DNA of 51,820 bases from positions 1 through 51,820 of the forward strand of contig SAQE01000044.1 of the NCBI GenBank assembly GCA_004020545.1, given 5' to 3'. The DNA comes from Mesorhizobium sp. GTDB lineage: Bacteria > Pseudomonadota > Alphaproteobacteria > Rhizobiales > Rhizobiaceae. Below are positions 15,520 through 23,640 of this stretch, piece by piece. The first letter of the stretch is position 1. Each line of letters starts with the position of its first letter. A model generated the notes under the pieces. That model was given only the letters and a program-made list of their open reading frames with translations, ran no database searches and was not told the DNA's origin. The position numbers were made by a program, and so were the translations under genes.

Positions 15520-17504
15520 GTCGGGCTCGCTGACGCCGCGGCGGCGGCCGGCTTGCGGCGCCTCGCGGGCGCGCCGACGCGCAGGCGGCGGTCGAGCAGC
15601 GACATGGCGGCGCCACCCATCATCACCAGGCCGCCGCCCCAGATCAGCGTCACCAGCGGCTTCCACCACAGGCGCACGACGACGGAGCCGTCCTTGCCCT
15701 CGTCGCCGAGCGACAGATAGAGCTGGCTGAGGCCCAGCGTCCGGATGCCGGACTCGGTCGTCACCGTCTGCCGCGCCGGATAGAAGCGTTTTGCCGACGT
15801 GATCTCGCCGTCGGCATTGCCATTTGAGATCAGCAGGAAGCGGCCGCGGTCCTCGGTGAAGTTCGGGCCCTTGCGCGGGAACAGCCCTTCGAAGCGCAGC
15901 GTGTGGCCGGAGAGGTCCACCGTCTCGCCGGCGCGCATGGTAAGGATCTTCTCGGTGCCGAAGGACAAGGTGCCGACGATGCCGAGCAAGGTAAGCCCCA
16001 GCCCAAGATGGGCAAGGGCCGTGCCGAAGACAGAGCGCGGCAGGCCGGCGAAGCGCCTCAGCATGACGGCCGGCGTCACCGAGCCGACGCCGGACTTGAC
16101 GGCAAGGTCGGTCAGCGCGCCGGCGACCAGCCAGACGGCGAGGCCGACGCCGAGCGCGGCGAAGACCGAGCCGCCGTCGATGAACAGGCCGGCGACCAGC
16201 ATCGCGGCAATCGCCAGCGCGAAGGCAGCCATCAGGCGCTGGGAAGCGGCGAGGATGTCGCCGCGCTTCCAGGCGAGCAGCGGGCCGAAAGGCACGATCG
16301 CCAGCAGCGGCAGCATCAGCGGCCCGAAGGTCAGGTCGAAGAAGGGCGCGCCGACCGAAATCTTGCCGCCGGTGGTGGCTTCGAGCACCAGCGGATAGAG
16401 CGTGCCGACGAGCACTGTCGCTGTCGCCGTGGTCAGGAAGAGGTTGTTGAGGACCAGCGCGCCCTCGCGCGAGATCGGGTGGAAGAGACCGCCGGCCGTC
16501 AGCCGCGATGCGCGCAGGGCAAACAGCGCCAGCGAGCCGCCGATGAACAGCGTCAGGATGCACAAAATGAAGACGCCCCGCGCCGGGTCGGTGGCGAAGG
16601 CATGCACGGAAGTCAGCACGCCGGAGCGGACCAGGAAGGTGCCCAGCAGCGACAGCGAGAAGGTGAGGATCGCAAGCAGCAGCGTCCAGATCTTCAGCGC
16701 CGAGCGCTTTTCCATGACGATCGCCGAATGGAGCAGCGCGGTGCCGGCGAGCCAGGGCATGAAGGAAGCGTTCTCGACCGGATCCCAGAACCAGAAGCCG
16801 CCCCAGCCGAGCTCGTAATAGGCCCAGTACGAGCCCATGGCGATGCCCCCGGTGAGGAACATCCAGGCGACCAGCGTCCATGGCCGCACCCAGCGCGCCC
16901 AGGAGGCGTCGATGCGGCCCTCGATCAGGGCAGCGACCGAGAAGGAAAAGCAGATCGAGAAGCCGACATAGCCGAGATAGAGCAGCGGCGGATGGATGGC
17001 GAGGCCGAGATCCTGCAGGACCGGGTTGAGGTCGCGGCCCTCGATCGGCGCCGGGTTGAGGCGGATGAAGGGGTTGGACGTCGTCAGGATGAACAGGAAG
17101 AAGGCGGCGCCGATCGTGCCCTGCACAGCAAGCACATTGGCCTTGAGCGTCTCCGGCAGGTTGGAGCCGAAGACGGCCACGAGCGCGCCGAAGAAGGTCA
17201 AGATCAGCACCCAAAGCAGCATCGAGCCTTCGTGGTTCCCCCAGGTGCCGGTGATCTTGTAGATCATCGGCTGCAGCGAATGGGAGTTCTCCCACACATT
17301 TGCCACCGAGAAGTCGGAGCCGGCATAGGCGCCGGCAAGCGCGGCGAAGGAGAGCGCGGTGAGTGCGAAACCGGTGACCGCGACCGGGCCACCGACCGCC
17401 ATCAGCCGCCGGTTGCCGCTGCGGGCGCCGACCAGCGGAAGCAGCATCTGCACCAGCGACAGCGCGAAGGCGAGGACGAGCGCGAAATGTCCGGTCTCAA
17501 CCAT
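15516..17504 (-). CDS. ccmF: Haem lyase subunit CcmF (CycK)
   Basis: Integral membrane component of the system I holocytochrome c synthase, which takes haem from CcmE and ligates it to apocytochrome c. The 662-aa length and many hydrophobic helices fit CcmF. The haem-handling WWD-type motif is clear as [18 protein letters not shown] near residues 230-250. The N-terminus [17 protein letters not shown] is typical. ATG 17504 is separated from ccmE by 122 bases that consist largely of two tandem repeat copies, which is unusual inside this operon. Confidence 0.96.
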   Translation of the reverse strand: MVETGHFALVLAFALSLVQMLLPLVGARSGNRRLMAVGGPVAVTGFALTALSFAALAGAYAGSDFSVANVWENSHSLQPMIYKITGTWGNHEGSMLLWVLILTFFGALVAVFGSNLPETLKANVLAVQGTIGAAFFLFILTTSNPFIRLNPAPIEGRDLNPVLQDLGLAIHPPLLYLGYVGFSICFSFSVAALIEGRIDASWARWVRPWTLVAWMFLTGGIAMGSYWAYYELGWGGFWFWDPVENASFMPWLAGTALLHSAIVMEKRSALKIWTLLLAILTFSLSLLGTFLVRSGVLTSVHAFATDPARGVFILCILTLFIGGSLALFALRASRLTAGGLFHPISREGALVLNNLFLTTATATVLVGTLYPLVLEATTGGKISVGAPFFDLTFGPLMLPLLAIVPFGPLLAWKRGDILAASQRLMAAFALAIAAMLVAGLFIDGGSVFAALGVGLAVWLVAGALTDLAVKSGVGSVTPAVMLRRFAGLPRSVFGTALAHLGLGLTLLGIVGTLSFGTEKILTMRAGETVDLSGHTLRFEGLFPRKGPNFTEDRGRFLLISNGNADGEITSAKRFYPARQTVTTESGIRTLGLSQLYLSLGDEGKDGSVVVRLWWKPLVTLIWGGGLVMMGGAAMSLLDRRLRVGAPARRRKPAAAAASASPT

Positions 17505-17520
17505 TGGTTACCTGTTTTCC

Positions 17521-17626
17521 CGCAGGTTCTGATCGCAAAACCGCTTCTCACCTTTGCGAAACCTGCGACATTCCTTTGCCGCAGGTTTCTGGTCGCAAAA
17601 CCGCTTCTCACTTTTGCCGAACCTGC
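17521..17626. repeat. Two tandem ~46-bp repeats between ccmE and ccmF
   Basis: Copy 1 (17521-17566) and copy 2 (17580-17626) share CGCAGGTT, TCGCAAAACCGCTTCTCAC and a closing AACCTGC, differing at a few bases. Each copy begins GCAGGTT and ends AACCTGC, so each can fold by itself. Copy 2 ends exactly where the ccmE stop codon begins. They occupy most of the ccmE-ccmF gap inside an operon, so they would be transcribed as two consecutive hairpins ahead of ccmF. Confidence 0.75.
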
Positions 17627-18070
17627 TCATTGGCTCTTGCTTTCCTGCCACACGCCCTTGGCCTTCAGGCCGTCGGCGACTTCCTTGGGCATATAACGCT
17701 CGTCATGCTTGGCTAAAACGCTGTCGGCGACGAAGACGCCGTCCGGGCCGAAGGCGCCCTCGGTGATGACGCCCTGCTCCTCGCGGAACAGGTCGGGCAA
17801 GATGCCGGTATAGGTGACCTTGACCGACTTCTGCGTATCGGTGACCGAAAAGGCGACGGTGGCGCCTTGGCTGCGCACGATGGTGCCCTTTTCGACGAGG
17901 CCGCCGAGGCGGATGCGCTGGCCGGGCTGGACGGTCGCGGTGGCGAGATCGGCCGGCATGTAGAAATAGGAGGCCTTCTGGCCGAGCGCATAGAAGGTGA
18001 GGCCGGCCGCGGCCCCCAGGAAGGCCAGTCCGGCAATGATCACCGACAATCGCTTCTGCTTGCGCGTCAT
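17627..18070 (-). CDS. ccmE: Haem chaperone CcmE (CycJ)
   Basis: Membrane-tethered periplasmic protein that binds haem covalently and hands it to CcmF. The 147-aa product has one N-terminal helix (about 9-28), an OB-fold beta barrel, and the haem-binding histidine H122 in [10 protein letters not shown], with the conserved tyrosine four residues later. It starts 3 bases after the ccmI stop, so the two are cotranscribed. Length and motif are both normal for the family. Confidence 0.95.
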   Translation of the reverse strand: MTRKQKRLSVIIAGLAFLGAAAGLTFYALGQKASYFYMPADLATATVQPGQRIRLGGLVEKGTIVRSQGATVAFSVTDTQKSVKVTYTGILPDLFREEQGVITEGAFGPDGVFVADSVLAKHDERYMPKEVADGLKAKGVWQESKSQ

Positions 18071-18073
18071 CTC

Positions 18074-19210
18074 TTACTCCGTCGCCGTCACGCCGAGGGA
18101 GGCGGCAAAGGCGGTGAACTTCTTGGCTTGCTCGCTGTCTGCGCCGAAGACTGCGACAGCGCGGCCGAGCGCGTCGCGCGCCTGGTCGGCCTTGCCGAGC
18201 ACGACATAGGAACGAATGAGCCGCATCCATCCTTCCTCGTCGCGCGGATTTTGCTTCAGCCGGTCGTCGAGGCCGGCGACCATGGTCTCGATCATCGCCT
18301 GCCGGTCCTGCGGCGACATCTGCTGCGCAGCCTCGAGGGCTTGAGCATCAGGGCCATTGGCCGGCGTCCCGGCGGCCACTGCCGGCCCGGTCGTTTCCGC
18401 AAGCGCCTGCTGGACGGCGCTGCGCCAGGGCGAATCCGGCGGCAGTTGGCCGAGCATCTTCTGCCAGGCGGCCGCGGCTTCGGCCTTCTTGCCTTCCTGC
18501 GCAAGACCCATCGCCAAATAGAAGTTCGCCTTGGCGTTGGCTGGATCGAGCTTCAAGGCGGCCTCGAACGCATCCTGAGCCTCGGCCGACACGATGCCGC
18601 CGGCGGCATTGGCGATCGCCTCGCCGAGGCCGGCCTGGCGGACGGCGCTGTCGCCGTCGAGGCGGATGGCGTTGCGATAGGCGGTGACCGCGTCGGTGTA
18701 GCGCTGCAGGCGCAGATAGACAGGCGCCAGAACGTCCCAGCCCTTGCCGTCGGACGGATTGGCGGCGAGGTGGGCCTCGGCGCGCGCGACCAGTTCGTCG
18801 ACCGAGGAATCGGCCGGGCTCTTGGCGAGCCGTTCGGCCAATGGCTGCGACGGCAAATCCGGCGAGCCGAGCTCGCCATAAAGTCCCCAGCTCACCAGCG
18901 GCACGGCCAGCACGGCGGCGGTGGCCACAAGCCTTGCGGCTCGCGAGGGGCGCGGCGCCGCCGCGCCTGTCTGGCTAGCCGAGCCGAGACGCAGGATGCG
19001 GCGGCCGATCTCGGCGCGCGCTTCCTCGGCTTCGGCCGGCTGGATGAGCCCGCGCGCCATGTCGCGGTCGAGCTCGGTGAGCTGGTCGCGATAGACCTCG
19101 AGGTCGTGATCGCCGGCCGCGGACGAGCCTTTCGTGCCGCCGGCCAGCGGCAGAAGCACCGCCAGGCTGGCGCCCAACGTAAGGATTGCGGCTATGACCC
19201 AGAACAGCAT
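18074..19210 (-). CDS. ccmI: Cytochrome c maturation TPR protein CcmI (CycH)
   Basis: Presents apocytochrome c to the haem lyase. The 378-aa product starts with two membrane helices (about 1-20 and 88-110) around a cytoplasmic leucine/acidic loop (YRDQLTELDRDMARGLI, the typical CcmI N-terminus). TPR-like helices follow in the periplasm (AEAHLAANPSDGKGWDVLAP and LKLDPANAKANFYLAMG). The start was placed at ATG 19210 (MLFWVIAAI) with GGAAT about 6 bases upstream; the longer frame extends into repeat sequence. First gene of the ccmIEFH operon, transcribed towards degP. Confidence 0.93.
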   Translation of the reverse strand: MLFWVIAAILTLGASLAVLLPLAGGTKGSSAAGDHDLEVYRDQLTELDRDMARGLIQPAEAEEARAEIGRRILRLGSASQTGAAAPRPSRAARLVATAAVLAVPLVSWGLYGELGSPDLPSQPLAERLAKSPADSSVDELVARAEAHLAANPSDGKGWDVLAPVYLRLQRYTDAVTAYRNAIRLDGDSAVRQAGLGEAIANAAGGIVSAEAQDAFEAALKLDPANAKANFYLAMGLAQEGKKAEAAAAWQKMLGQLPPDSPWRSAVQQALAETTGPAVAAGTPANGPDAQALEAAQQMSPQDRQAMIETMVAGLDDRLKQNPRDEEGWMRLIRSYVVLGKADQARDALGRAVAVFGADSEQAKKFTAFAASLGVTATE

Positions 19211-19328
19211 GGCTATTCCAATAAAGGCAGAGCCCTGCCCTGCCAACACAAGCGTACTGCGACGCTTTGACGACAGATGCGTCGGAGAACCTTGATCGAT
19301 ATCAATCTCGCCGACTGTAGCCGAAATT

Positions 19329-19430
19329 AGAGCAATTCCACGAAAAAGTGCGCAGCGGTTTTCCGTTCGCAATTGCGTCGTGACAAACACTTGGAGCGGG
19401 TCGGCCCTCCGATCAAAGACCGAACCGCTC
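19329..19430. repeat. Intergenic palindromic repeats (AGAGCAATTCC type)
   Basis: The block starts AGAGCAATTCCACGAAAAAG, continues with GCGCAGCGGTTTTCCG and ends GCAATTGCG, forming an imperfect palindrome. A second inverted repeat follows, GAGCGGGTCGG (19394 on) with CCGAACCGCTC (ending 19430). The lipoprotein stop codon lies at the edge of this second repeat. Related elements occur at 39260-39303 and 30710-30734. Confidence 0.6.
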
Positions 19431-19867
19431 TAAGTCAACGGCGTCCAGCTGCCGTCAGCGTTGCGGCAGGCCGTGCCGCGTGCGGTGACGCCCGATGTGC
19501 CGGTATAGACGGTGTGGGTGTACTGGCGGCAGTCCTGCGAACCGACCCGGTAAGGCTGAGCGGCGACGACCTCGCCGTAATGAGTCGAGCCGTCGCTCTT
19601 CCACGTCACCTTCTGGCCGCTCGCGGTGTATTCCAGCGCCTTGTACTCCGCCTCGAGACCCTTGCGCTTCTCGGCGTCGCTGAGGCCCGAGCCGATCGAT
19701 CCGCCGACCAGTCCGCCATTCATGGCCGCGACGATGCTGGTTCCCACCTTGCCAGCGGCCGGCGGCGTGGCGACGGGCGTAACGGGAGAGGTTGGACCGC
19801 TCTTGCCCAGCGTTGTGCAGCCCGAAACGGCCATCAGGGCGGAAACGAGCGCGACGCGAATCTTCAT
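19430..19867 (-). CDS. Putative outer-membrane lipoprotein (17-kDa surface antigen-like)
   Basis: The 145-aa product has a lipoprotein signal with lipobox VSGC (C17 as lipidation site). A Pro/Thr-rich linker is followed by a glycine-rich hydrophobic stretch (NGGLVGGSIGSGLSDAEKRK) and a C-terminal beta-rich domain ending RGTACRNADGSWTPL. This layout matches the RT0821/Lpp0805 surface-protein group related to rickettsial 17-kDa antigen. It probably sits in the outer membrane; its function is unknown. It lies between the FeuQ-like kinase and ccmI, on the same strand. Confidence 0.75.
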   Translation of the reverse strand: MKIRVALVSALMAVSGCTTLGKSGPTSPVTPVATPPAAGKVGTSIVAAMNGGLVGGSIGSGLSDAEKRKGLEAEYKALEYTASGQKVTWKSDGSTHYGEVVAAQPYRVGSQDCRQYTHTVYTGTSGVTARGTACRNADGSWTPLT

Positions 19868-20013
19868 GCCAGCAACCGGTTCTCTTGAGCGAAAAGCACT
19901 TCTTGAGTGAGATGGATTGGGGGCCGCGCCATCGGGGAGGATGGTGAGGCCATAGTGTTGATATTTGTCGGAAATTTGGCCGCTCCCGGTCGCGCGCAAA
20001 TCGATAAAAAACA

Positions 20014-21402
20014 TCAATGAAGGCTCCGCAATCTGACCACCGCCCTCAAGCCGCCCATACCGGACCTTTCCAGCGCCAGGGCGCCTCCATACTCGTTGAC
20101 GAGGTCGGCGACAATGGCAAGCCCAAGCCCTGTTCCCGGCTTCGTCTCGTCCAGCCGCCGCCCGCGCTTCAGCGCTTCTCGCGCCTTGTCCTCGGGAATT
20201 CCCGGCCCGTCATCCTCTATAACGATTTCAAACAGGTTGGCGCTTCCCGGAACAGTGGCGACCGAGACCGCTACGGCGCTCCTTGCCCATTTCATGGCAT
20301 TGTCGAGCAGATTGCCGAGCAATTCCTCCAGATCCTCGCGCTCGCCGGCGAAGACGATCTCGGCGGGCGGCGGCGACAGCGTGAGCTTTGTCCGCGGGTT
20401 GAGCTTTTGCAGCACGCGCACCATACGCTCGACCAGCGGCGAAACCGGTGTGCGGAAGACGACGCTGTCGCGCTGGGCGGCGACGCGGGCGCGCTGCAGA
20501 TAATGGTCGACCTGCTTCTGCATCGAGGCTGCCTGCTCGGCGATGAGCTGGCCTTTGGCGCCGCCGAGCGCACGGCCTTCATTGATCAGCACGGCAAGCG
20601 GCGTCTTCAGCGAATGGGCGAGATTGCCGACCTGCGTGCGCGAGCGCTCGACGATGCGCCTGTTGTTCTCGATCAGGGCGTTGGTCTCGTTGGCGAGAGG
20701 CTCGATCTCGGCCGGAAACCGCCCGTCGAGCCGCTGCGACGTGCCCTCGCGCACCATGGCCAGCGCATTGCGCACGCGCCGCAAGGGCTGCAGGCCCAAA
20801 AGGATGGCGATGGCGTTGATGGCGATCATGCCGACGCCGAAGAGCGACAGATAGGTGAGCAGACGGCGCTGGAAGCTCGCGATTTCCTGCTCGAGCTCGC
20901 TGTGGTTGCCCATGACGCGGAAGCGCGCGGCGCGGTTCTTGGCGTCAAGCACGAACTCGCTCTCGAAGACCTCGAGCTCCTCGCCCTTGATGCCCTCGGT
21001 CGAGTAGCTGCGCTGGAAGTTCGCGTTGAAGGGAACCTCAGCGACGCTTGGCGACAGGATCGATGTCGTCAACGAGGAGGAGTGGATTTCGCCGTGAACA
21101 CCCTCGGAGGCCGGCTCAACGGACCAGTACCAGCCGGAATTCGGCTCGGAGAAGCGCAGGTCGCCAAGGTCGGGCGAGCCGGTGAGCGCACCATTGTCGG
21201 AAATGCCGACCGAACCGATCAGGTTGAACAGATGCGCCGAAAGCAGGCTGTCGAAACCGCGCTCGCTGGCCTGGCGGTAAAGCGTGGTGATGAGGGTGAA
21301 GATGACGACCAGCGTCAGGATCGCCCAGATCGTCGAAAAGGCGATGACGCGGAAGGTCAGCGAGCGCGGCCAGAGCCGCAGCCTTGAAAGCCACGTTCCC
21401 AT
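20014..21402 (-). CDS. feuQ: Sensor histidine kinase, FeuQ-like
   Basis: Inner-membrane kinase of 462 aa. A membrane helix at about 13-36 is followed by a periplasmic domain of roughly 140 residues, a second helix near 175-197 and a HAMP-like linker (LRRVRNALAMVREG). HisKA follows with H263 in VGNLAHSLKTPLAVLINEGR, then HATPase with LLDNAMKWA, DDGPGIPE and GTGLGLAIV. The PhoQ/FeuQ type of NLAHSLKTPL box is clear. In Rhizobium leguminosarum and Sinorhizobium meliloti, feuPQ were described in connection with iron uptake and osmotic adaptation, and the former next to cycHJKL, as here. ATG 21402 is chosen; an upstream frame overlaps the regulator gene. Confidence 0.78.
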   Translation of the reverse strand: MGTWLSRLRLWPRSLTFRVIAFSTIWAILTLVVIFTLITTLYRQASERGFDSLLSAHLFNLIGSVGISDNGALTGSPDLGDLRFSEPNSGWYWSVEPASEGVHGEIHSSSLTTSILSPSVAEVPFNANFQRSYSTEGIKGEELEVFESEFVLDAKNRAARFRVMGNHSELEQEIASFQRRLLTYLSLFGVGMIAINAIAILLGLQPLRRVRNALAMVREGTSQRLDGRFPAEIEPLANETNALIENNRRIVERSRTQVGNLAHSLKTPLAVLINEGRALGGAKGQLIAEQAASMQKQVDHYLQRARVAAQRDSVVFRTPVSPLVERMVRVLQKLNPRTKLTLSPPPAEIVFAGEREDLEELLGNLLDNAMKWARSAVAVSVATVPGSANLFEIVIEDDGPGIPEDKAREALKRGRRLDETKPGTGLGLAIVADLVNEYGGALALERSGMGGLRAVVRLRSLH

Positions 21403-21424
21403 CGTTGGCTTCAGCGGTTCCGAG

Positions 21425-22090
21425 TCACGCCTCCGGCTCTCGCATGCGATAGCCCATGCCACGCACGGTTTCGATCATGTCGATGCCCATCTTCTTGCGA
21501 AGCCGCCCGACAAACACCTCGATGGTGTTGGAATCGCGGTCGAAATCCTGATCGTAGAGATGCTCGACCAGCTCGGTGCGCGACACCACCTCGCCCATAT
21601 GGTGCATCAGATAAGCAAGCAAACGGAACTCATGAGAAGTGAGCTTCAGCGGCATGCCGTTGACATCGGCCTTGGAAGCCTTGGTGTCGAGCCTGAGCGG
21701 CCCGCAGGTGAGTTCGGACGAGGCATGGCCGGCGGCACGACGGATCAGCGCCCTCACCCTGGCCAACACCTCCTCGATGTGGAAGGGCTTGGTGACATAG
21801 TCGTCGGCGCCGGCGTCGATGCCGGCCACCTTGTCGCTCCAGCGGTCGCGCGCGGTCAGGATCAGCACCGGCATCTTGCGCCCGCCGCGGCGCCAGCGCT
21901 CGACGACGCTGATGCCGTCCATCTGCGGCAGGCCGATGTCGAGGACAACGGCGTCGTAAGGCTCGGTGTCGCCGAGGAAATGCCCCTCCTCCCCGTCATA
22001 GGCGCGATCGACCACATAGCCGGCGTCGACCAGCGCGTCCGCCAATTGCCGGTTGAGATCCTTGTCATCCTCGACGACGAGCACGCGCAT
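21425..22090 (-). CDS. feuP: OmpR-family response regulator, FeuP-like
   Basis: Transcription factor of 221 aa. The receiver domain has EDD at 7-9, phospho-acceptor D51 (VVLDIGLPQMDG) and the KPFH lysine. The winged helix contains HEFRLLAYLMHH and SNTIEVFVGRLRKKMG. It is followed after 22 bases by the cognate kinase. The start ATG 22090 is the obvious receiver-domain N-terminus (MRVLVVEDD). The 74-base gap from the small exported protein upstream carries two copies of a CCCTTTAACAGGC-like motif. FeuP identity rests on synteny and the PhoP/FeuP-like sequence. Confidence 0.8.
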   Translation of the reverse strand: MRVLVVEDDKDLNRQLADALVDAGYVVDRAYDGEEGHFLGDTEPYDAVVLDIGLPQMDGISVVERWRRGGRKMPVLILTARDRWSDKVAGIDAGADDYVTKPFHIEEVLARVRALIRRAAGHASSELTCGPLRLDTKASKADVNGMPLKLTSHEFRLLAYLMHHMGEVVSRTELVEHLYDQDFDRDSNTIEVFVGRLRKKMGIDMIETVRGMGYRMREPEA

Positions 22091-22164
22091 GGTTTCGAGC
22101 CTGTTAAGGGGTGGAGATATAGGCCGATTCCGCCGACCTGGGAAACTTAAGCCTGTTAAAGGGA

Positions 22165-22464
22165 TCAGTTCAGCGGCACCACGATCTCCGAACGGCGCGG
22201 GCGCTGGCCCTCCTTGCCGGGGACGAGCACCACGATGACGCAGACCGGCTGGCCGCCGCGCGTCGACTGGGACGCCTTGGCGAGCGTGCCGCCATTCTGC
22301 TGGGCGACCTGCTGCCCGATCGCATAGCAATCGCTGGCGGCAAGCACGACCGGCTGATCGACCGACGGCTCGACGACCGGCATGGCAATCGCCTGCGACG
22401 TAGGAATGCCGGCTGCGGCAAGCGCCAGCGTCGCGGCGCGGATATGAGAGCGGAACGTTTTCAT
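22165..22464 (-). CDS. Small periplasmic protein, candidate FeuN modulator
   Basis: The 99-aa product has a signal peptide (about 1-27, cleavage near AIA-MP) and a short mature domain with two cysteines (C46 and C75) that could form a disulphide, ending EIVVPLN. It sits directly upstream of the FeuP-like gene on the same strand. In Sinorhizobium meliloti a small periplasmic protein, FeuN, encoded next to feuP holds FeuPQ signalling down. Size, export signal and place all fit, but the name is not asserted because no alignment could be made. Confidence 0.7.
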   Translation of the reverse strand: MKTFRSHIRAATLALAAAGIPTSQAIAMPVVEPSVDQPVVLAASDCYAIGQQVAQQNGGTLAKASQSTRGGQPVCVIVVLVPGKEGQRPRRSEIVVPLN

Positions 22465-22489
22465 GATCACGGTTCTAACGCATGTGTGC

Positions 22490-22513
22490 TGAACGTGAAA
22501 TGAACGGTGAACG
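22490..22513 (-). promoter_or_regulatory. Candidate response-regulator binding repeats before the FeuN-like gene
   Basis: Three copies of TGAACG (CGTTCA on the coding strand) start at 22490, 22501 and 22508. The first two are 11 bp apart, one helical turn, as is usual for OmpR/PhoB-family half-sites. They lie 26-49 bases upstream of the ATG at 22464, in the spot expected for autoregulation by the FeuP-like protein. Inference only. Confidence 0.45.
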
Positions 22514-22686
22514 GCCGAAAATCCATGCCCGCCATGCCCCCTGACCGTGAGACGAATCCTGCTGCCCCGGCTCCCACCGGCCAAGCTTGGGATTCATAGC
22601 CGGAAAATCACCGGCGCGGCTACGGTTTTCGCGGGCGGGATATGCGCTAGTTGGCGCCGTAAAGCTGGTGACGACGGGAGAATGCC

Positions 22687-23073
22687 ATGAGGAGCGAGGA
22701 CCTTGCCGATCGCTACAAGGATTACATAGACTGCCTGAACGCACAGGACTGGGGCAATCTCGGCCGGTTCGTCGGCGAACAGGTGCAGTATAACGGCGAG
22801 ACGATCGGGCTTGCGGGCTATCGCCGGATGCTGGAAGGCGATTTCCAGGCTATTCCCGACCTGCGTTTCAACATCGAGCTTCTGGTCTCGGAGCCGCCGC
22901 GGGTGGCGGCCCGTCTGCATTTCGACTGCAAGCCGAAAGGCGTGCTGTTCGGCCTGCCGGTGAACGGCAAGCGCGTCGCCTTCGCCGAGAACGTCTTCTA
23001 TGAGTTCCAGGACGGGCGGATATGCGAGGTCTGGTCGGTCATCGACAAGGCCGCGATCCAGGCTCAACTTTGA
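22687..23073 (+). CDS. NTF2-like/SnoaL-like ester cyclase family protein
   Basis: The 128-aa single-domain protein has the alpha+beta cone pattern of SnoaL-like proteins: an N-terminal helix (LADRYKDYIDCLNAQDW), then GLAGYRRMLEGDFQAIPDLRF, then strands with VAARLHFDC and ending GRICEVWSVIDKAAI. Family members include polyketide cyclases and many uncharacterised hydrolases, so no substrate is assigned. The start has GGGAG 6 bases upstream. It is divergent from the FeuN-like gene and followed by the convergent DUF3168 gene. Confidence 0.75.
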   Translation: MRSEDLADRYKDYIDCLNAQDWGNLGRFVGEQVQYNGETIGLAGYRRMLEGDFQAIPDLRFNIELLVSEPPRVAARLHFDCKPKGVLFGLPVNGKRVAFAENVFYEFQDGRICEVWSVIDKAAIQAQL

Positions 23074-23079
23074 GGCTGG

Positions 23080-23487
23080 TCAGGCACTCTCCTGCGTCAG
23101 CGCGCGAAAGCGCAGCAGCCCGTGATGGACCGTAAGGTCCTCGTCGTAGCGCGCCTCGGCGAATTCCAGCGACAGACGCGTCTGGCCGCGCGGGCCAATG
23201 GAGAGCGCCGCGCCGTCGAGGCGTGCCCTGATGCTGTCCATGATGAGACGCGTCTCGGCCTCCCCTTGAGCCTTCGACCAAACATGCAGCGTGATGAGCT
23301 GATCATTGTCGTTGTCGGCACCGGTCTCGAGATCGAAAGCGCTGGTGCGGCCGTAGGTCACGTGGGGAAAGGCGGCCTTGGCGTCGGCGCGCTCGAGCAG
23401 GCCGGCGCCGCCCAGCAGTGCCGACAGCGACGCATCGGTCTTCAGTCGCAGGAACAAGGCCTGCATCAAATCGCCAGGCGCCGTCAT
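23080..23487 (-). CDS. DUF3168 phage/GTA tail-completion-like protein, orphan
   Basis: The 135-aa product (MTAPGDLMQALFLRLKTDAS, then FPHVTYGR, then DLETGADNDNDQLITLHVWS) matches the DUF3168 family. That family contains tail-completion proteins of siphophages and one gene of the Rhodobacter capsulatus-type gene transfer agent cluster. Normally it lies between head-tail connector and major tail protein genes. Here it stands alone, flanked by an NTF2-like gene and a methyltransferase gene. The open frame is complete and codon use matches the surroundings. Confidence 0.75.
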   Translation of the reverse strand: MTAPGDLMQALFLRLKTDASLSALLGGAGLLERADAKAAFPHVTYGRTSAFDLETGADNDNDQLITLHVWSKAQGEAETRLIMDSIRARLDGAALSIGPRGQTRLSLEFAEARYDEDLTVHHGLLRFRALTQESA

Positions 23488-23602
23488 CTATTGTCCATCG
23501 CCAACACATGTCTCCGCGCTACCGCCAATCCCCGGCAACGTAGCCGCGCTCGCGATTAGATGCCAGATCGCGAATCGTTTTGGCTATAACGTGAATGGCG
23601 AA

Positions 23603-23640
23603 GGTCTCGAATTTATTACGTTTTCAGAAATTACGAGACC
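23603..23640. repeat. Inverted repeat spanning the stop codon of the MttB-like gene
   Basis: GGTCTCGAATTT and AAATTACGAGACC are near reverse complements around a 13-base spacer. The right arm contains the TAA stop of the MttB-like gene (23631-23633). The hairpin has an AT-rich inner stem and no T-run after it, so it may stabilise the transcript end or be a weak terminator. Confidence 0.45.

Noticed and set aside
17521-17626. CRISPR array
   Set aside because: Only two repeat copies with a 13-base gap, folded elements inside an operon and no cas genes.
15903-17696. A 597-residue frame opposite ccmF
   Set aside because: Extremely rich in E, R, Q and G and antisense to the ccmF membrane helices; it also covers the repeat at 17521-17626.
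23080-23487. Prophage or full gene transfer agent cluster
   Set aside because: Only the single DUF3168 gene is present; no capsid, portal, terminase or tail tape measure gene lies nearby.
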